Source: a virus. From it: DNA of 40,273 nt. The notes below the pieces were generated by a model that worked only from the letters and a program-made list of their open reading frames with translations, made no database searches and was not told the origin of the DNA. Location: IMG/VR virus record IMGVR_UViG_3300015158_000017, positions 1 through 40,273 of that record. The stretch is one strand, 5' to 3'. The position numbers and the translations under genes are program-made. Positions 13,678 through 21,468 of this stretch are shown one piece after another. Every line of letters begins with the position of its first letter. Position 1 is the stretch's first letter.

Positions 13678-15414
13678 TTATCCGGTGATGATTTTGCGGC
13701 AGAAGAGATTGCCCATGATGTGCTCGATGGAGGAGCCGTCCATGACGGAGACGCCGTAGTTATTGTTCGGCAGGTTCTGGCCGTTAAAGTTCGCGTAAGG
13801 GAAGCCACTGCCGAGGTCTGTGATAAGCTGCCCGTGAAGGAACGGGACGATCTGTATAAAGGGAATAGCCGGGAGGCCGCCGGGATCGTTCAAGGCATAG
13901 TGGAAACTGCAGTTCGCTTTAATGGGACGCGAGAAAGAGATGATGGCGATATCGGTGAGCTGGCCATTCGTGAAGGTGTAATCGCCGGCCTGGTAGTTCT
14001 TAGAAACGCTGACGGGGCGGTTAGCATCGCCGGGGAGATTGTGAAGGAGGCGCTCGAATTCGATGATGCCGTCGCCGATATATTTCCAGGGCGTGTCGCG
14101 GACGAAGTAACCAAAGGGCGGCTGAAAACTGCCTACCGCCGGATAGCCCAGCGCGTTATAGGCATCGAGGTCCATGACGTAAGGGACATGCCAGAGGGTG
14201 AGCCCGGGCCATTCCTCGAAGACGTCGAAATAGGCGCCAGCGCTCTGATCGAGGACATTGAAGTTCCCATTGCGATAGGAAGCGAGGAGACCGGGGCCGC
14301 CGCCGCCAGGGCCGGGGGAGCCGACGATAAGAATGTAACCGGTTTTCGTGGCAAGATTCTGCCCGTAGCTATTTACGGCGGTAAGTTTAACGGTGTAGGT
14401 GCCGGCGGCTAAGTAAGCATGCGAAGGGTTCGCGCTGGAAGAAAAGTTGCCGTCGCCGAAATCCCAGATCCAACTGGTAGGAGCGTTCGTGGATAAATCG
14501 GTGAAAATAATAGCTGAGCCGATGGAAGCCTGAGTGGTGTTCGCGACGAAATCCGCGACCGGTGGTTGCCCGGGAGTGATAGAAGAAGTGAGGAGGTATT
14601 GCGCGCTGACGGCGCCATCCACTAAGACCTCGAGATAAGCCGGGCCATTGGTAGTGAGGAACAGATCCGTGTAGTCGCTGGCGGTGAGAGCTACGCTGAT
14701 GTTATGGCCGAAGGCGTATTGAACATCCAGGCCGGTGGTAAAGACGGGAATTGGCACGAGCCCCGAGCCAACATTCCCGCCATTGCCGCGTTGATACTCG
14801 ATAAGAACGCCCGGGCTGTTAAGAGTGCCGGAGGCGAAGATGCCATCCGCGTAACTGCTACCCACGGGGGTAGGCGGATTGTTAATCCAGGCTACGAGCT
14901 GCATCTGGCGGAGGGCGGCCTGGATACCAGCGGCGCCATCGGCGACATTGATCCTTTGGGAGTAGCCTTGCGGCCCCACGCCGCCGCCCGCTATTCCTCC
15001 TCCGCCGTAACCCATTATGAAGGTGCCAGTTTCAGGCAGGGAGGGGAATGTAAGCCGCTGCATCTCCTCTACCCGCGAGCCGGATTGAGTGCGGAAAACG
15101 GTGGGCGTGCCAGTGGCAGGCGCGATCTCCGATCCTACGTAGTTATTGTCGCCGTAGGCATAGACGTGATTATTGCCGGCCGCCCGCAGGCGGACAGCAA
15201 CGAGGTTGGGGCCGTAGCGATGATTCTTGAAGGTAGGCGTGCCGGTGAACTCGTCATAAAATGAAATAACGATGGCCAGGGTGTTCCCCGCATCGGAGGG
15301 CCGGACCTGGAAGGATGGGGAACCGCCCAGGATATTAGCGAGGAGCCGGTTATTCGTCGGGCCGAGAGAATCTCCAACGGCGTAACGATTATAGAGACGA
15401 AGGTTAATGCTCAT
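13678..15414 (-). CDS. Tail protein with PKD domain, 578 aa
   Basis: Central PKD/Ig-like domain (about residues 285-365) with its hallmark TSWIWDFGDGNFSSSANPSH followed by AYLAAGTYTVKLTAVNSYG. N-terminal 270 residues are beta-rich and begin MSINLRLYNRYAVGDSLGPT; the C-terminal 200 residues (GLTLWHVPYVMDLDAYNALG, GDGIIEFERLLHN) form an unassigned domain. The ATG overlaps the stop of the tape measure gene. PKD domains bind proteins or glycans at cell surfaces, so this may be a distal-tail or host-contact protein. Confidence 0.75.
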   Translation of the reverse strand: MSINLRLYNRYAVGDSLGPTNNRLLANILGGSPSFQVRPSDAGNTLAIVISFYDEFTGTPTFKNHRYGPNLVAVRLRAAGNNHVYAYGDNNYVGSEIAPATGTPTVFRTQSGSRVEEMQRLTFPSLPETGTFIMGYGGGGIAGGGVGPQGYSQRINVADGAAGIQAALRQMQLVAWINNPPTPVGSSYADGIFASGTLNSPGVLIEYQRGNGGNVGSGLVPIPVFTTGLDVQYAFGHNISVALTASDYTDLFLTTNGPAYLEVLVDGAVSAQYLLTSSITPGQPPVADFVANTTQASIGSAIIFTDLSTNAPTSWIWDFGDGNFSSSANPSHAYLAAGTYTVKLTAVNSYGQNLATKTGYILIVGSPGPGGGGPGLLASYRNGNFNVLDQSAGAYFDVFEEWPGLTLWHVPYVMDLDAYNALGYPAVGSFQPPFGYFVRDTPWKYIGDGIIEFERLLHNLPGDANRPVSVSKNYQAGDYTFTNGQLTDIAIISFSRPIKANCSFHYALNDPGGLPAIPFIQIVPFLHGQLITDLGSGFPYANFNGQNLPNNNYGVSVMDGSSIEHIMGNLFCRKIITG

Positions 15415-16667
15415 TCGAGTTCGTCGTGGATAAGGTCGAGTTTTTCTTCGACGCCGCTGAGGGCGCCTTTCAAGGCGTCGCGGTAAATGCCGACTTCTTT
15501 TTCGGTTTCTTTGATGGGCAAGGTCTGGCGGATGGCATCGGCGCGGCCGAGGAGGCCGGCACTGGTCTCGCCGGTAGCGCTGATGCCGGTGAGCCGGACC
15601 TGCTTGGCCTGGGCCTCGAGCTGCTCGACGAGGCGGGCTTGCTGGGCGGCGAACATCATCTGGGGCGTGGCGTTCGCGCGAAAGTTCGCCGGGCCTTCGG
15701 TCTGAAGTTCTTTGAGGCTGAGCTGGTCGCGCTCGCGATCTTTCTTTTCTTTTTCGAGCTCGGAATGCGATTTCGGAATATCTCCAACAAAAGGGGTCTT
15801 CGCCGGGTGAAACTTATCGGCAGCATCGTTTACTCCGGCGGCAGCGGTCCACGGAGGGGTGCTCAAAACGGAACCAAAGCCCTCCTTAATCGCTTTTGCA
15901 GCGATCTCTCCCTGGCGTTTCATCTCGGTGAAATCACCAGTAGCGGCCGCTTTGAGCGCCTTGAACTCAGCCGCGAGTTCGATGCGCATGTTCTTGAAGT
16001 ATCCTGTTATACTGCCAACGGCTTCGCTAGTGTTACCCTTGAGGTCGACGAGGAAGCCGGCGCTCCAGATCCGGATGGTTTCAAAATAATGTTTCCAGGC
16101 TTTGTCTGCTTCCTTCAGTTTCTTGATCTGGCCTTCGTCGATGGCGTCGCCAAGCTCAATGCTGCCATCGGCAATACCTTGAAGAACAGGGCGCAACTCG
16201 AGCGCGGACTTGCCGAGGACCTTTACCATGTCGGCAGCATTCAATGAGGAGCTCCCAAGTTTTTTCATGATCTCCTCTGGAGAGAGCTGCTTGAGATCGG
16301 CAACCGTGACACCGAGGGACGCGAAGGATTTCAGAATGCTCTCGTTCCCACCGAGGGCGCGGGAGATGGCGATATCGAGCTTGTTGAAACCCCGGGCCAC
16401 ACCTTCGAGAGAGGAACCGTTTTGTTCCGCGGCGTTCCCGAATTTTTGGATGTCATCGGTGCTGACTTCGTAGCGCTTCCCGAGATCGAAGACGCGTGCG
16501 CCGTATTCGGTAATCTCGCGACTGTATTGAGCGATGCCGGCGACGCTGAGGCCTACGCCGATCTTGCCGGCAAGCTGGGAGAAGGCGGAGTGGGCGTCTT
16601 TCAGGCCGGCCTTGAAGCCGGAGGTGTCGAGACCCAACCGAGCGAGTAACTGGTCTCCACCTAACAT
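15411..16667 (-). CDS. Tail tape measure protein
   Basis: 418 aa, largely helical with an N-terminal tape-measure signature: LLARLGLDTSGFKAGLKDAH, then a hydrophobic segment (AGKIGVGLSVAGIAQYSREI) and VSTDDIQKFGNAAEQNGSSL. The middle part has a second hydrophobic stretch and the C-terminus is coiled coil (HSELEKEKKDRERDQLSLKE). At about 1.5 angstrom per residue this implies a tail of about 60 nm. It follows the tail-chaperone candidate (16723-17421) and precedes the PKD protein, as in siphophages. Confidence 0.85.
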   Translation of the reverse strand: MLGGDQLLARLGLDTSGFKAGLKDAHSAFSQLAGKIGVGLSVAGIAQYSREITEYGARVFDLGKRYEVSTDDIQKFGNAAEQNGSSLEGVARGFNKLDIAISRALGGNESILKSFASLGVTVADLKQLSPEEIMKKLGSSSLNAADMVKVLGKSALELRPVLQGIADGSIELGDAIDEGQIKKLKEADKAWKHYFETIRIWSAGFLVDLKGNTSEAVGSITGYFKNMRIELAAEFKALKAAATGDFTEMKRQGEIAAKAIKEGFGSVLSTPPWTAAAGVNDAADKFHPAKTPFVGDIPKSHSELEKEKKDRERDQLSLKELQTEGPANFRANATPQMMFAAQQARLVEQLEAQAKQVRLTGISATGETSAGLLGRADAIRQTLPIKETEKEVGIYRDALKGALSGVEEKLDLIHDELE

Positions 16668-16671
16668 AAGG

Positions 16672-16703
16672 AAAGTGACCAGTGGCCAGTGGCCAGTGAC
16701 GAG
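16672..16703. repeat. Degenerate repeat family A, copy 3
   Basis: AAAGTGACCAGTGGCCAGTG and continuation in the gap between the tape measure start and the upstream gene's stop. Confidence 0.65.
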
Positions 16704-16722
16704 CGGGAGAGAAAGAGAAGAT

Positions 16723-17421
16723 TCATGCGGCCTTCCGGTTATGGAGAGCTATGCAGTCTGCGACGGAGATGCCGAGGGCGTGGGCGCGCCGGTGCCACTT
16801 CATGACGATACGACGGCGGACGCGGTCCTGGTAAGGAGTGAAGGCGGGAATGCCCATGCCTTCGTGGGCGTGGCTGTCGCGCCGGATGAGCTTGAGGGAC
16901 TGGTAAAGCAGGGCGCAGGGAGTATCGCGAATAGCATCGAACGGCGGTGGACAGTGGTAGGCGCGGGCGATGGGATGGATGATGGCCATCTCGTAAGCGA
17001 TGGGGAAAACCGTGGTGCTGGCTTCGCACAAGGCGGGCTGATCGATGAAGGCGCGATCGATGTAACGCTCGATGGCACGGCAGAAGGCGGCGAAAACGGG
17101 GTAGAGTTTGCCGTGCCGGGTGGCCTCGATGAAGGGGAGCTTCTTCATGAAGCGATCGGCGGCTTTCTGGTCGGGCTTATAGCCAGGAGAAACGATCCAG
17201 AGGAACTGGGCTACATCGCCCGCGCCGCGGGGAGCGCCTGGATACATGAAGGGAGACCGGACGAAGAGAAGCAGCCCACACATGCGCGGGGTGAGCTGGC
17301 GAACGGAGATGCCGCGGATTTTTTCGAGGGCGGAAAGGAAGGGCAGAGTGTGGAGGAAATCCTCGAGCTGCGCGGCGCGAGCTATGGCGCGGGAGTAACC
17401 GGGATAGTCGGAAAGGAGCAC
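16723..17421 (-). CDS. Hypothetical protein in the tail-assembly-chaperone position
   Basis: 232 aa. The start is set at GTG 17421 (VLLSDYPGYSRAIARAAQLE), which follows the stop of the tail-tube candidate and has AAAGGA about 9 nt upstream; upstream in-frame codons overlap that gene. Helical, with several Cys and aromatic residues (PRMCGLLLFVRSPFMYPG, PIARAYHCPPPFDAIRDTPC). The gene immediately before the tape measure is usually the tail assembly chaperone; sequence similarity to that family is not evident and no slippery sequence was found. Confidence 0.6.
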   Translation of the reverse strand: MLLSDYPGYSRAIARAAQLEDFLHTLPFLSALEKIRGISVRQLTPRMCGLLLFVRSPFMYPGAPRGAGDVAQFLWIVSPGYKPDQKAADRFMKKLPFIEATRHGKLYPVFAAFCRAIERYIDRAFIDQPALCEASTTVFPIAYEMAIIHPIARAYHCPPPFDAIRDTPCALLYQSLKLIRRDSHAHEGMGIPAFTPYQDRVRRRIVMKWHRRAHALGISVADCIALHNRKAA

Positions 17422-17434
17422 ATTTACAGGTCCT

Positions 17435-17917
17435 TTAGCCGAGCTTATAGCGGGCGCCGCAGTTAATCTTGGATTCGCCGTTCGCGGAGAAGACGGTACC
17501 GACTTTTTCGAGAATCCAGGTAGTGGTGACGCCGGCAACGGTAGTGGTGAACTCGGCGAACAAGAGTGGGGCTGCTATAGTGGCGCCGCCCATTCCGGTG
17601 CCATCGGTGCCTGTGCCGGTAGCGTTACCCACCCACTGGAGAGTGAGCGGGCAAAGGGGGATTTCCTCGGTGCCAAACTGGCGTTTGGGGCGGCCACGGG
17701 AATCGTTAATGACGACCCATTTGCTCATGCGCTCGATGCTCATGGCATCGACCGTCCAGACGACACCGCCGATGGTGACGTCCTGGGCGCCGAAGGCGGC
17801 GCCGTTATCGTTCGTCTGGCCGAGAGCTGGATTTACGCAGAGATAGGAGAGAGCTACCGGCGAAAAGAGAACGCCGGTGAAGAACGCGAGCAGGAGGAGA
17901 TCGGCGATGAGGCGCAT
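17435..17917 (-). CDS. Tail-tube candidate with N-terminal membrane/signal segment
   Basis: 160 aa. The body is beta-rich (GAQDVTIGGVVWTVDAMSIE, PLCPLTLQWVGNATGTGTDG, AAPLLFAEFTTTVAGVTTTW), of the size of a small tail-tube protein, and it lies two genes before the tape measure. The N-terminal 30 residues (RLIADLLLLAFFTGVLFSPV then ALSYLC) are strongly hydrophobic. Either the true start is internal or this virion protein is made with an export signal. Tail-tube identity is inferred from position and size. Confidence 0.6.
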   Translation of the reverse strand: MRLIADLLLLAFFTGVLFSPVALSYLCVNPALGQTNDNGAAFGAQDVTIGGVVWTVDAMSIERMSKWVVINDSRGRPKRQFGTEEIPLCPLTLQWVGNATGTGTDGTGMGGATIAAPLLFAEFTTTVAGVTTTWILEKVGTVFSANGESKINCGARYKLG

Positions 17918-17923
17918 GAGGGG

Positions 17924-18118
17924 TCAAGGATTGGCTGGCGTCGCGGCCTTAGCGGGAACTTTCGGGAGCTTGGAATCGACGTGGGCCTTGGCCTCTTTCA
18001 GCTCGGCGATCTCGGCCTCCCATGTCTTGATGTTTGTCTTAGCGTCGGTGACCTGCTGTTCGCGAGCGGCGATTGTGTTCTCGTATTGCTCGGAGGTTCG
18101 GCGCAAGGTGTCGCTCAC
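17924..18118 (-). CDS. Small coiled-coil protein, 64 aa
   Basis: GTG start at 18118. Heptad-rich helix (RRTSEQYENTIAAREQQVTD, AEIAELKEAKAHVDSK) followed by a Pro/Ala tail. A TTTTGACA motif lies 13 nt before the start. Role unknown; the gene is 6 nt upstream of the tail-tube candidate. Confidence 0.6.
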   Translation of the reverse strand: MSDTLRRTSEQYENTIAAREQQVTDAKTNIKTWEAEIAELKEAKAHVDSKLPKVPAKAATPANP

Positions 18119-18175
18119 ATGCTTTTCCGCGTGTCAAAAGAGGGGACGATCATGAGCACGAGCACGAGCAGGATT

Positions 18176-18637
18176 TTAAACAAAGGCCGAGGGCCTTATG
18201 TTTAAGGTGACGATGTGGCGAAGCTCGATCCAATCGAATTTTTGGTCGGCGAAATGGCCGCGGCTGGGAATGGATTCGATCATGTCGTTAACGAAATGGT
18301 TCGGGAGATGTGGCCCTTCGTTAAAGTTATCGTGGAACTGCTGGTAGATGAGGCGGACGCGACCGATCATCTGCGTGAGCTGGCCCCGGCTCTCACCGCG
18401 GGCGGCAACGAAGCGGGTGGTAAGGGTGCCGCGCCAGACGTGCCAGAGCTTCTGGTCGCGGTAGTTAATGCGGGTGCCAGTAGGCTCGGCGAGGTAGCTG
18501 ATGCTATCGATGAAAGGGGTTTTCTTTTTTGTGTTCGTGAAGTCGAGGTTAAGGGAAAGATCGCCCGCTTCGAGGACGGCGGCGACGGCAGCTTCGAGAT
18601 GAAACTCGTAGGCGAAGAGGGAGTCGATATCGGGCAT
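18176..18637 (-). CDS. Head-tail completion / tail terminator candidate, 153 aa
   Basis: Mixed alpha/beta protein: an acidic N-terminal helix (DSLFAYEFHLEAAVAAVLEA), strands (TRINYRDQKLWHVWRGTLTT) and a C-terminal strand (FDWIELRHIVTLNIRPS). Size and position (between the neck and tail-tube genes) fit a tail terminator. No specific family motif was recognised, so the call rests mainly on gene order. Confidence 0.55.
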   Translation of the reverse strand: MPDIDSLFAYEFHLEAAVAAVLEAGDLSLNLDFTNTKKKTPFIDSISYLAEPTGTRINYRDQKLWHVWRGTLTTRFVAARGESRGQLTQMIGRVRLIYQQFHDNFNEGPHLPNHFVNDMIESIPSRGHFADQKFDWIELRHIVTLNIRPSAFV

Positions 18638-18640
18638 GGG

Positions 18641-18682
18641 AGAAGAAGGGATTTAATCTGGAAGCCAGGAAAGCCAGGAAGT
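18641..18682. repeat. Degenerate repeat family B, copy 3
   Basis: GGGATTTAATCTGGAAGCCA followed by GGAAAGCCAGGAAG in the 53-bp gap between the genes at 18637 and 18691. Confidence 0.65.
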
Positions 18683-18690
18683 GGGAGGAG

Positions 18691-18876
18691 TTATTTGTAG
18701 GACCAGAGAGCGGTGGTGATGGCGTCGAGGGAGATGGCGCTCACTTTAAGAGGTGCGTCCGCAGGATGGTAAACGGCGACTAGCTGTTTGGCGTGCTTGC
18801 TGTCTCGAGCGTTCGGCACGACGAACACGTTCTCGATCCGATTACTCCGAAGGTAGATGACGAGATATTTTTTCAT
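18691..18876 (-). CDS. Small hypothetical protein, 61 aa
   Basis: Starts MKKYLVIYLRSNRIENVFVV at 18876; a longer reading is antisense to nothing real and overlaps the neck gene. Short alpha/beta protein ending ISLDAITTALWSYK. Flanked on both sides by repeat family B. Function not recognised. Confidence 0.55.
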   Translation of the reverse strand: MKKYLVIYLRSNRIENVFVVPNARDSKHAKQLVAVYHPADAPLKVSAISLDAITTALWSYK

Positions 18877-18881
18877 GGTTT

Positions 18882-18955
18882 TAGAATTTTTATCTGGAAG
18901 CCAGGAAGCCAAGGAGGTTTTCCCCTTTTCATGGTTTTCCTGGTTTCCAGATTCA
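18882..18955. repeat. Degenerate repeat family B, inverted pair
   Basis: TCTGGAAGCCAGGAAGCC and, after a short pyrimidine-rich loop, its approximate inverse TTTTCCTGGTTTCCAGA. Transcribed RNA could fold as a hairpin in the 88-bp gap between the genes at 18876 and 18965. Confidence 0.55.
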
Positions 18956-18964
18956 TCCGCTTCT

Positions 18965-19798
18965 TCATCCGAAGATGCCTTTGTATTTCTTCGCGATAGC
19001 CTGGAGATCGGAGAAGACGCCGTGCCGGAAGTTATTCCGGAAGTAACCCATCTCGCCTTGAATGGCCCATGAGAGGATGCTGGCGCCGTTGATCTTGAAG
19101 CGGGAGAAAGGATAGCTGTTGGCAAGCTCGTAGTAGAGCTTACCCGGACCTTCGTAACGGGCACTGCCGTTCGCGGGCTGGTAGCTAGCGCCACTGCTGG
19201 GCCGCGCGACGGCGACTTGCTGACCGCCGGTGACGTTGTTCAAGGTGATCCCAAGTTTCTGGGCGATCTGGAGCCAGGAGTTTCGGGCGAGGCCGCGGGC
19301 GCGGAGGGCGGCATCGAGGAGACCGCGGAGGCGGCCTTTTACATCGGCCTGGCGAAAGTTATCGAGGGCCTGGAACCGGCGGAGCATGCCGGCGCCGGGA
19401 TGGATGGCGTTCTCCATGATGACCCAGACTTTACCGCCTCTGCCAGAACGCGCGGCGCGGACGCGGAGGGCGGCGCGCTGAGACTCAGTAACACTGGTGG
19501 AGACGCTGGGATCTTCGCCATACCAGACGCGGCCTTCCACGCCGCCGCGCCGGCCGCTATTGATGCTCATGGCCATGCCGGGGAGGCGGGCGCTGTTCCC
19601 TTTCGCCTTGAACTTGGCCCGGATGAACTTGGCGAGCGCCATCCTGGTGCGGCGAATACAGCCTTCAATGATGCGCTGGCTAAGGGTGCGCAGGATGCGA
19701 TCGGTCTGCGGCATCTGGCCGAGGGAAGAGAGGGACGATTCGAAGCCGCGGACCATGGCTTCGAAGCCCCGAGTATCGATGGTGATGGTGGGAGTCAT
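18965..19798 (-). CDS. Neck / minor tail protein candidate, 277 aa
   Basis: Begins MTPTITIDTRGFEAMVRGFE, with a basic helical N-terminal half (RRTRMALAKFIRAKFKAKGN) and a C-terminal beta/aromatic part (KLYYELANSYPFSRFKINGA, WAIQGEMGYFRNNFRHGVF). The N-terminus and position resemble HK97 gp10-type head-tail proteins but it is longer than that family. Assigned by position with moderate confidence. Confidence 0.55.
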   Translation of the reverse strand: MTPTITIDTRGFEAMVRGFESSLSSLGQMPQTDRILRTLSQRIIEGCIRRTRMALAKFIRAKFKAKGNSARLPGMAMSINSGRRGGVEGRVWYGEDPSVSTSVTESQRAALRVRAARSGRGGKVWVIMENAIHPGAGMLRRFQALDNFRQADVKGRLRGLLDAALRARGLARNSWLQIAQKLGITLNNVTGGQQVAVARPSSGASYQPANGSARYEGPGKLYYELANSYPFSRFKINGASILSWAIQGEMGYFRNNFRHGVFSDLQAIAKKYKGIFG

Positions 19799-19803
19799 GC
19801 GGG

Positions 19804-19826
19804 GAAAGTGATCAGTGATCAGTTAA
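19804..19826. repeat. Degenerate repeat family A, copy 4
   Basis: GAAAGTGATCAGTGATCAGT in the 24-bp gap between the genes at 19798 and 19823. Confidence 0.5.
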
Positions 19827-20188
19827 TTTTGCGCTTTACAGCCTAACACCCACTCTGGGCTGAGAGGATGGGTGCCGGCGATTTCGTTGATACGGAGGGC
19901 GATCTCGGCCTCGCCTTCTTTGATAGTGATAGGTGCATCGATCGTGGGCGCGAATGCGGGATAGGAAGCCTTGATGACGCGGACAATCGCATCGTGCATA
20001 TCGAGGAAGCCTGCCTGCTCCGTTTGCTGCCGCGTCTTAATCGGACTGTAGTAGCCCGTGAGCAGCGGGAATTCTCCGCTGTTGTAATCGACGGTAACCG
20101 GAGTGCCATCGGTTTTTGTGCCGAAGGCCTCCTGGCGGAAAGCGGCCGCACTGCGCTGAAGTGCCCGCATCTGATTCCCGAGGCTCAT
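19823..20188 (-). CDS. Head-tail connector candidate, 121 aa
   Basis: N-terminal basic helix (NQMRALQRSAAAFRQEAFGT), strands (GTPVTVDYNSGEFPLLTGYY) and a C-terminal domain (TIKEGEAEIALRINEIAGTH). First gene after the terminator at 20207-20251 and first of the tail-side genes, which suits a connector or stopper. No family motif recognised. Confidence 0.55.
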   Translation of the reverse strand: MSLGNQMRALQRSAAAFRQEAFGTKTDGTPVTVDYNSGEFPLLTGYYSPIKTRQQTEQAGFLDMHDAIVRVIKASYPAFAPTIDAPITIKEGEAEIALRINEIAGTHPLSPEWVLGCKAQN

Positions 20189-20206
20189 CCCAGTCTAGTT
20201 TGCGTG

Positions 20207-20251
20207 TCGAAAACGAAAACGCCGGGCGGTGATACAAGGAACCGCCCGGCG
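20207..20251 (-). terminator. Rho-independent terminator after the head module
   Basis: Perfect 11-bp stem CGCCGGGCGGT / ACCGCCCGGCG (20220-20230 and 20241-20251) with a 10-nt loop. On the minus strand it is followed by GTTTTCGTTTTCGAC, a broken U-tract. It lies between the small exported protein gene and the connector gene, so head-module transcripts would end or be attenuated here. Confidence 0.8.
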
Positions 20252-20291
20252 TCCGTCGATAACAGGGCCTAACCAGGACCTCGCGGGAAAT

Positions 20292-20684
20292 TTATGGCTG
20301 GAGATTGAATCGAACCAACAGAGTGCCGTTCAACGCCTGGGTGGCGTGAAGATTGACGATCTTGACCGTCATGGTGCCGCTGGCGTAAGTCACGGTGCTA
20401 AGCACAGGAATGCCCTGGGTGTTCGTGCCATTCGCAATATTGACGGCGGCGATGCTGTCGGTGCGCACTTTCGAATTAGTCAGCGTGAGGGTGTAACTGG
20501 CGGCAGCGGCAGTGGTGAGCGCTTCGCTAGTGATCGTGCCACTCAGGTTATTGAGCGTAGCGGCCCCGCTCGTGGCAGTGGCGGCCTTGGCGTGGCGGTA
20601 ATCGCCACCATCGGCCAGCGTGACGCTGGACCCAATTACGCAAGCGAATGCGATGGCAAATAGTGACAAGAGGAATTTTTTCAT
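20292..20684 (-). CDS. Small exported beta-rich protein (decoration-like candidate)
   Basis: 130 aa with a clear Sec signal peptide (MKKFLLSLFAIAFACVIGSS then VTLADGG, cleavage likely after TLA). The mature part is Thr/Ala-rich beta sequence (AATLNNLSGTITSEALTTAA, GTMTVKIVNLHATQALNGTL). It is the second gene downstream of the major capsid and is followed by a terminator. Position suggests a decoration or cement protein, but the signal peptide argues for export. Start at 20684 chosen by the signal peptide. Confidence 0.65.
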   Translation of the reverse strand: MKKFLLSLFAIAFACVIGSSVTLADGGDYRHAKAATATSGAATLNNLSGTITSEALTTAAAASYTLTLTNSKVRTDSIAAVNIANGTNTQGIPVLSTVTYASGTMTVKIVNLHATQALNGTLLVRFNLQP

Positions 20685-20691
20685 AATGATT

Positions 20692-21354
20692 CTAACTGGC
20701 GGTGGACTTGTTTCGGCGGGAAGCTGCAATGGCGTTGACGATATCGTTCTTCCGAGTCAAACCTGCGAGATCGATGGTTTCGGCGGTAGCGATATCCTTG
20801 AGCTGGTCAACGGTGTTATCATCGCGGAGCTGCCGGAAGCTCCGGAGACGGGCTAGGATCTCGGGCTTGCGATCCTCTCCGGTGAGATCGATCCCCTCCT
20901 CTTCGGCAAGAGCTTTGAGGTCGGGAATGGTGAGGTAATCAAGCAGGCCAAGAGTTTCAAGTTCGGAAGGCGTGTTCTTGAGCGCCTCTTCAGCCAGGAC
21001 CTGCTTCTGCTCGTCGCTCAGCTCGCGCAGGCGGCTCTTGGTCTGATCGATCTGTTTGCCGACAAACTCGTTATCGCGCTGGATCTCGCGCGCTTCCTCA
21101 AGAAGCCGGGCCCGGCGAGTGCCTTCGTTCGCAGCGGCTTCCGCTTGTTTCTCTTCATCGCTCCGGGGCATGAGAAACTGGTGGCGGCGGCGGGCATCGT
21201 AGAGGTTCAACTCAACGAGAGCGATCTCGGAGTAATCGGCGTTTTCCTTCCCAGCGTTAACGATCTTCCTGAACGCATCGTTCGCGTCAGGGTCGCCCAT
21301 GGTAATGACGCCGATTTTGCCGTCGTGGTCGCGGCCGAAAAGGAGATGGATCAT
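20692..21354 (-). CDS. Protein with two SAP/Rho_N-like modules
   Basis: 220 aa from MIHLLFGRDHDGKIGVITMG. An N-terminal alpha/beta part is followed by a long coiled coil (RRARLLEEAREIQRDNEFVG) and two helix-extended-loop-helix modules: YLTIPDLKALAEEEGIDLTG with DRKPEILARLRS, and NTVDQLKDIATAETIDLAGL with TRKNDIVNAIAAS. Such SAP/Rho_N modules bind nucleic acids. Directly downstream of the major capsid, it could be a head completion or DNA-contacting virion protein. An in-frame ATG upstream (21429) lies before the hairpin at 21371-21421 and is less likely. Confidence 0.6.
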   Translation of the reverse strand: MIHLLFGRDHDGKIGVITMGDPDANDAFRKIVNAGKENADYSEIALVELNLYDARRRHQFLMPRSDEEKQAEAAANEGTRRARLLEEAREIQRDNEFVGKQIDQTKSRLRELSDEQKQVLAEEALKNTPSELETLGLLDYLTIPDLKALAEEEGIDLTGEDRKPEILARLRSFRQLRDDNTVDQLKDIATAETIDLAGLTRKNDIVNAIAASRRNKSTAS

Positions 21355-21370
21355 AGCGACGCCTGGGAGT

Positions 21371-21421
21371 GGACTGCGGGGCAGGCACGGATTTCTCCGA
21401 TCACACACATCCCCGCAGTCC
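21371..21421. promoter_or_regulatory. Long-loop hairpin between capsid and SAP-like genes
   Basis: Perfect 11-bp arms GGACTGCGGGG (21371-21381) and CCCCGCAGTCC (21411-21421) with a 29-nt loop. It lies 16 nt before the ATG of the SAP-like gene on the minus strand. No U-tract follows, so an mRNA processing, stability or translation-control element is more likely than a terminator. Confidence 0.6.
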
Positions 21422-21468
21422 GATTTCACATTATGGATTTAATTTGGTTGAGGACTCGTTAGTCTAAA

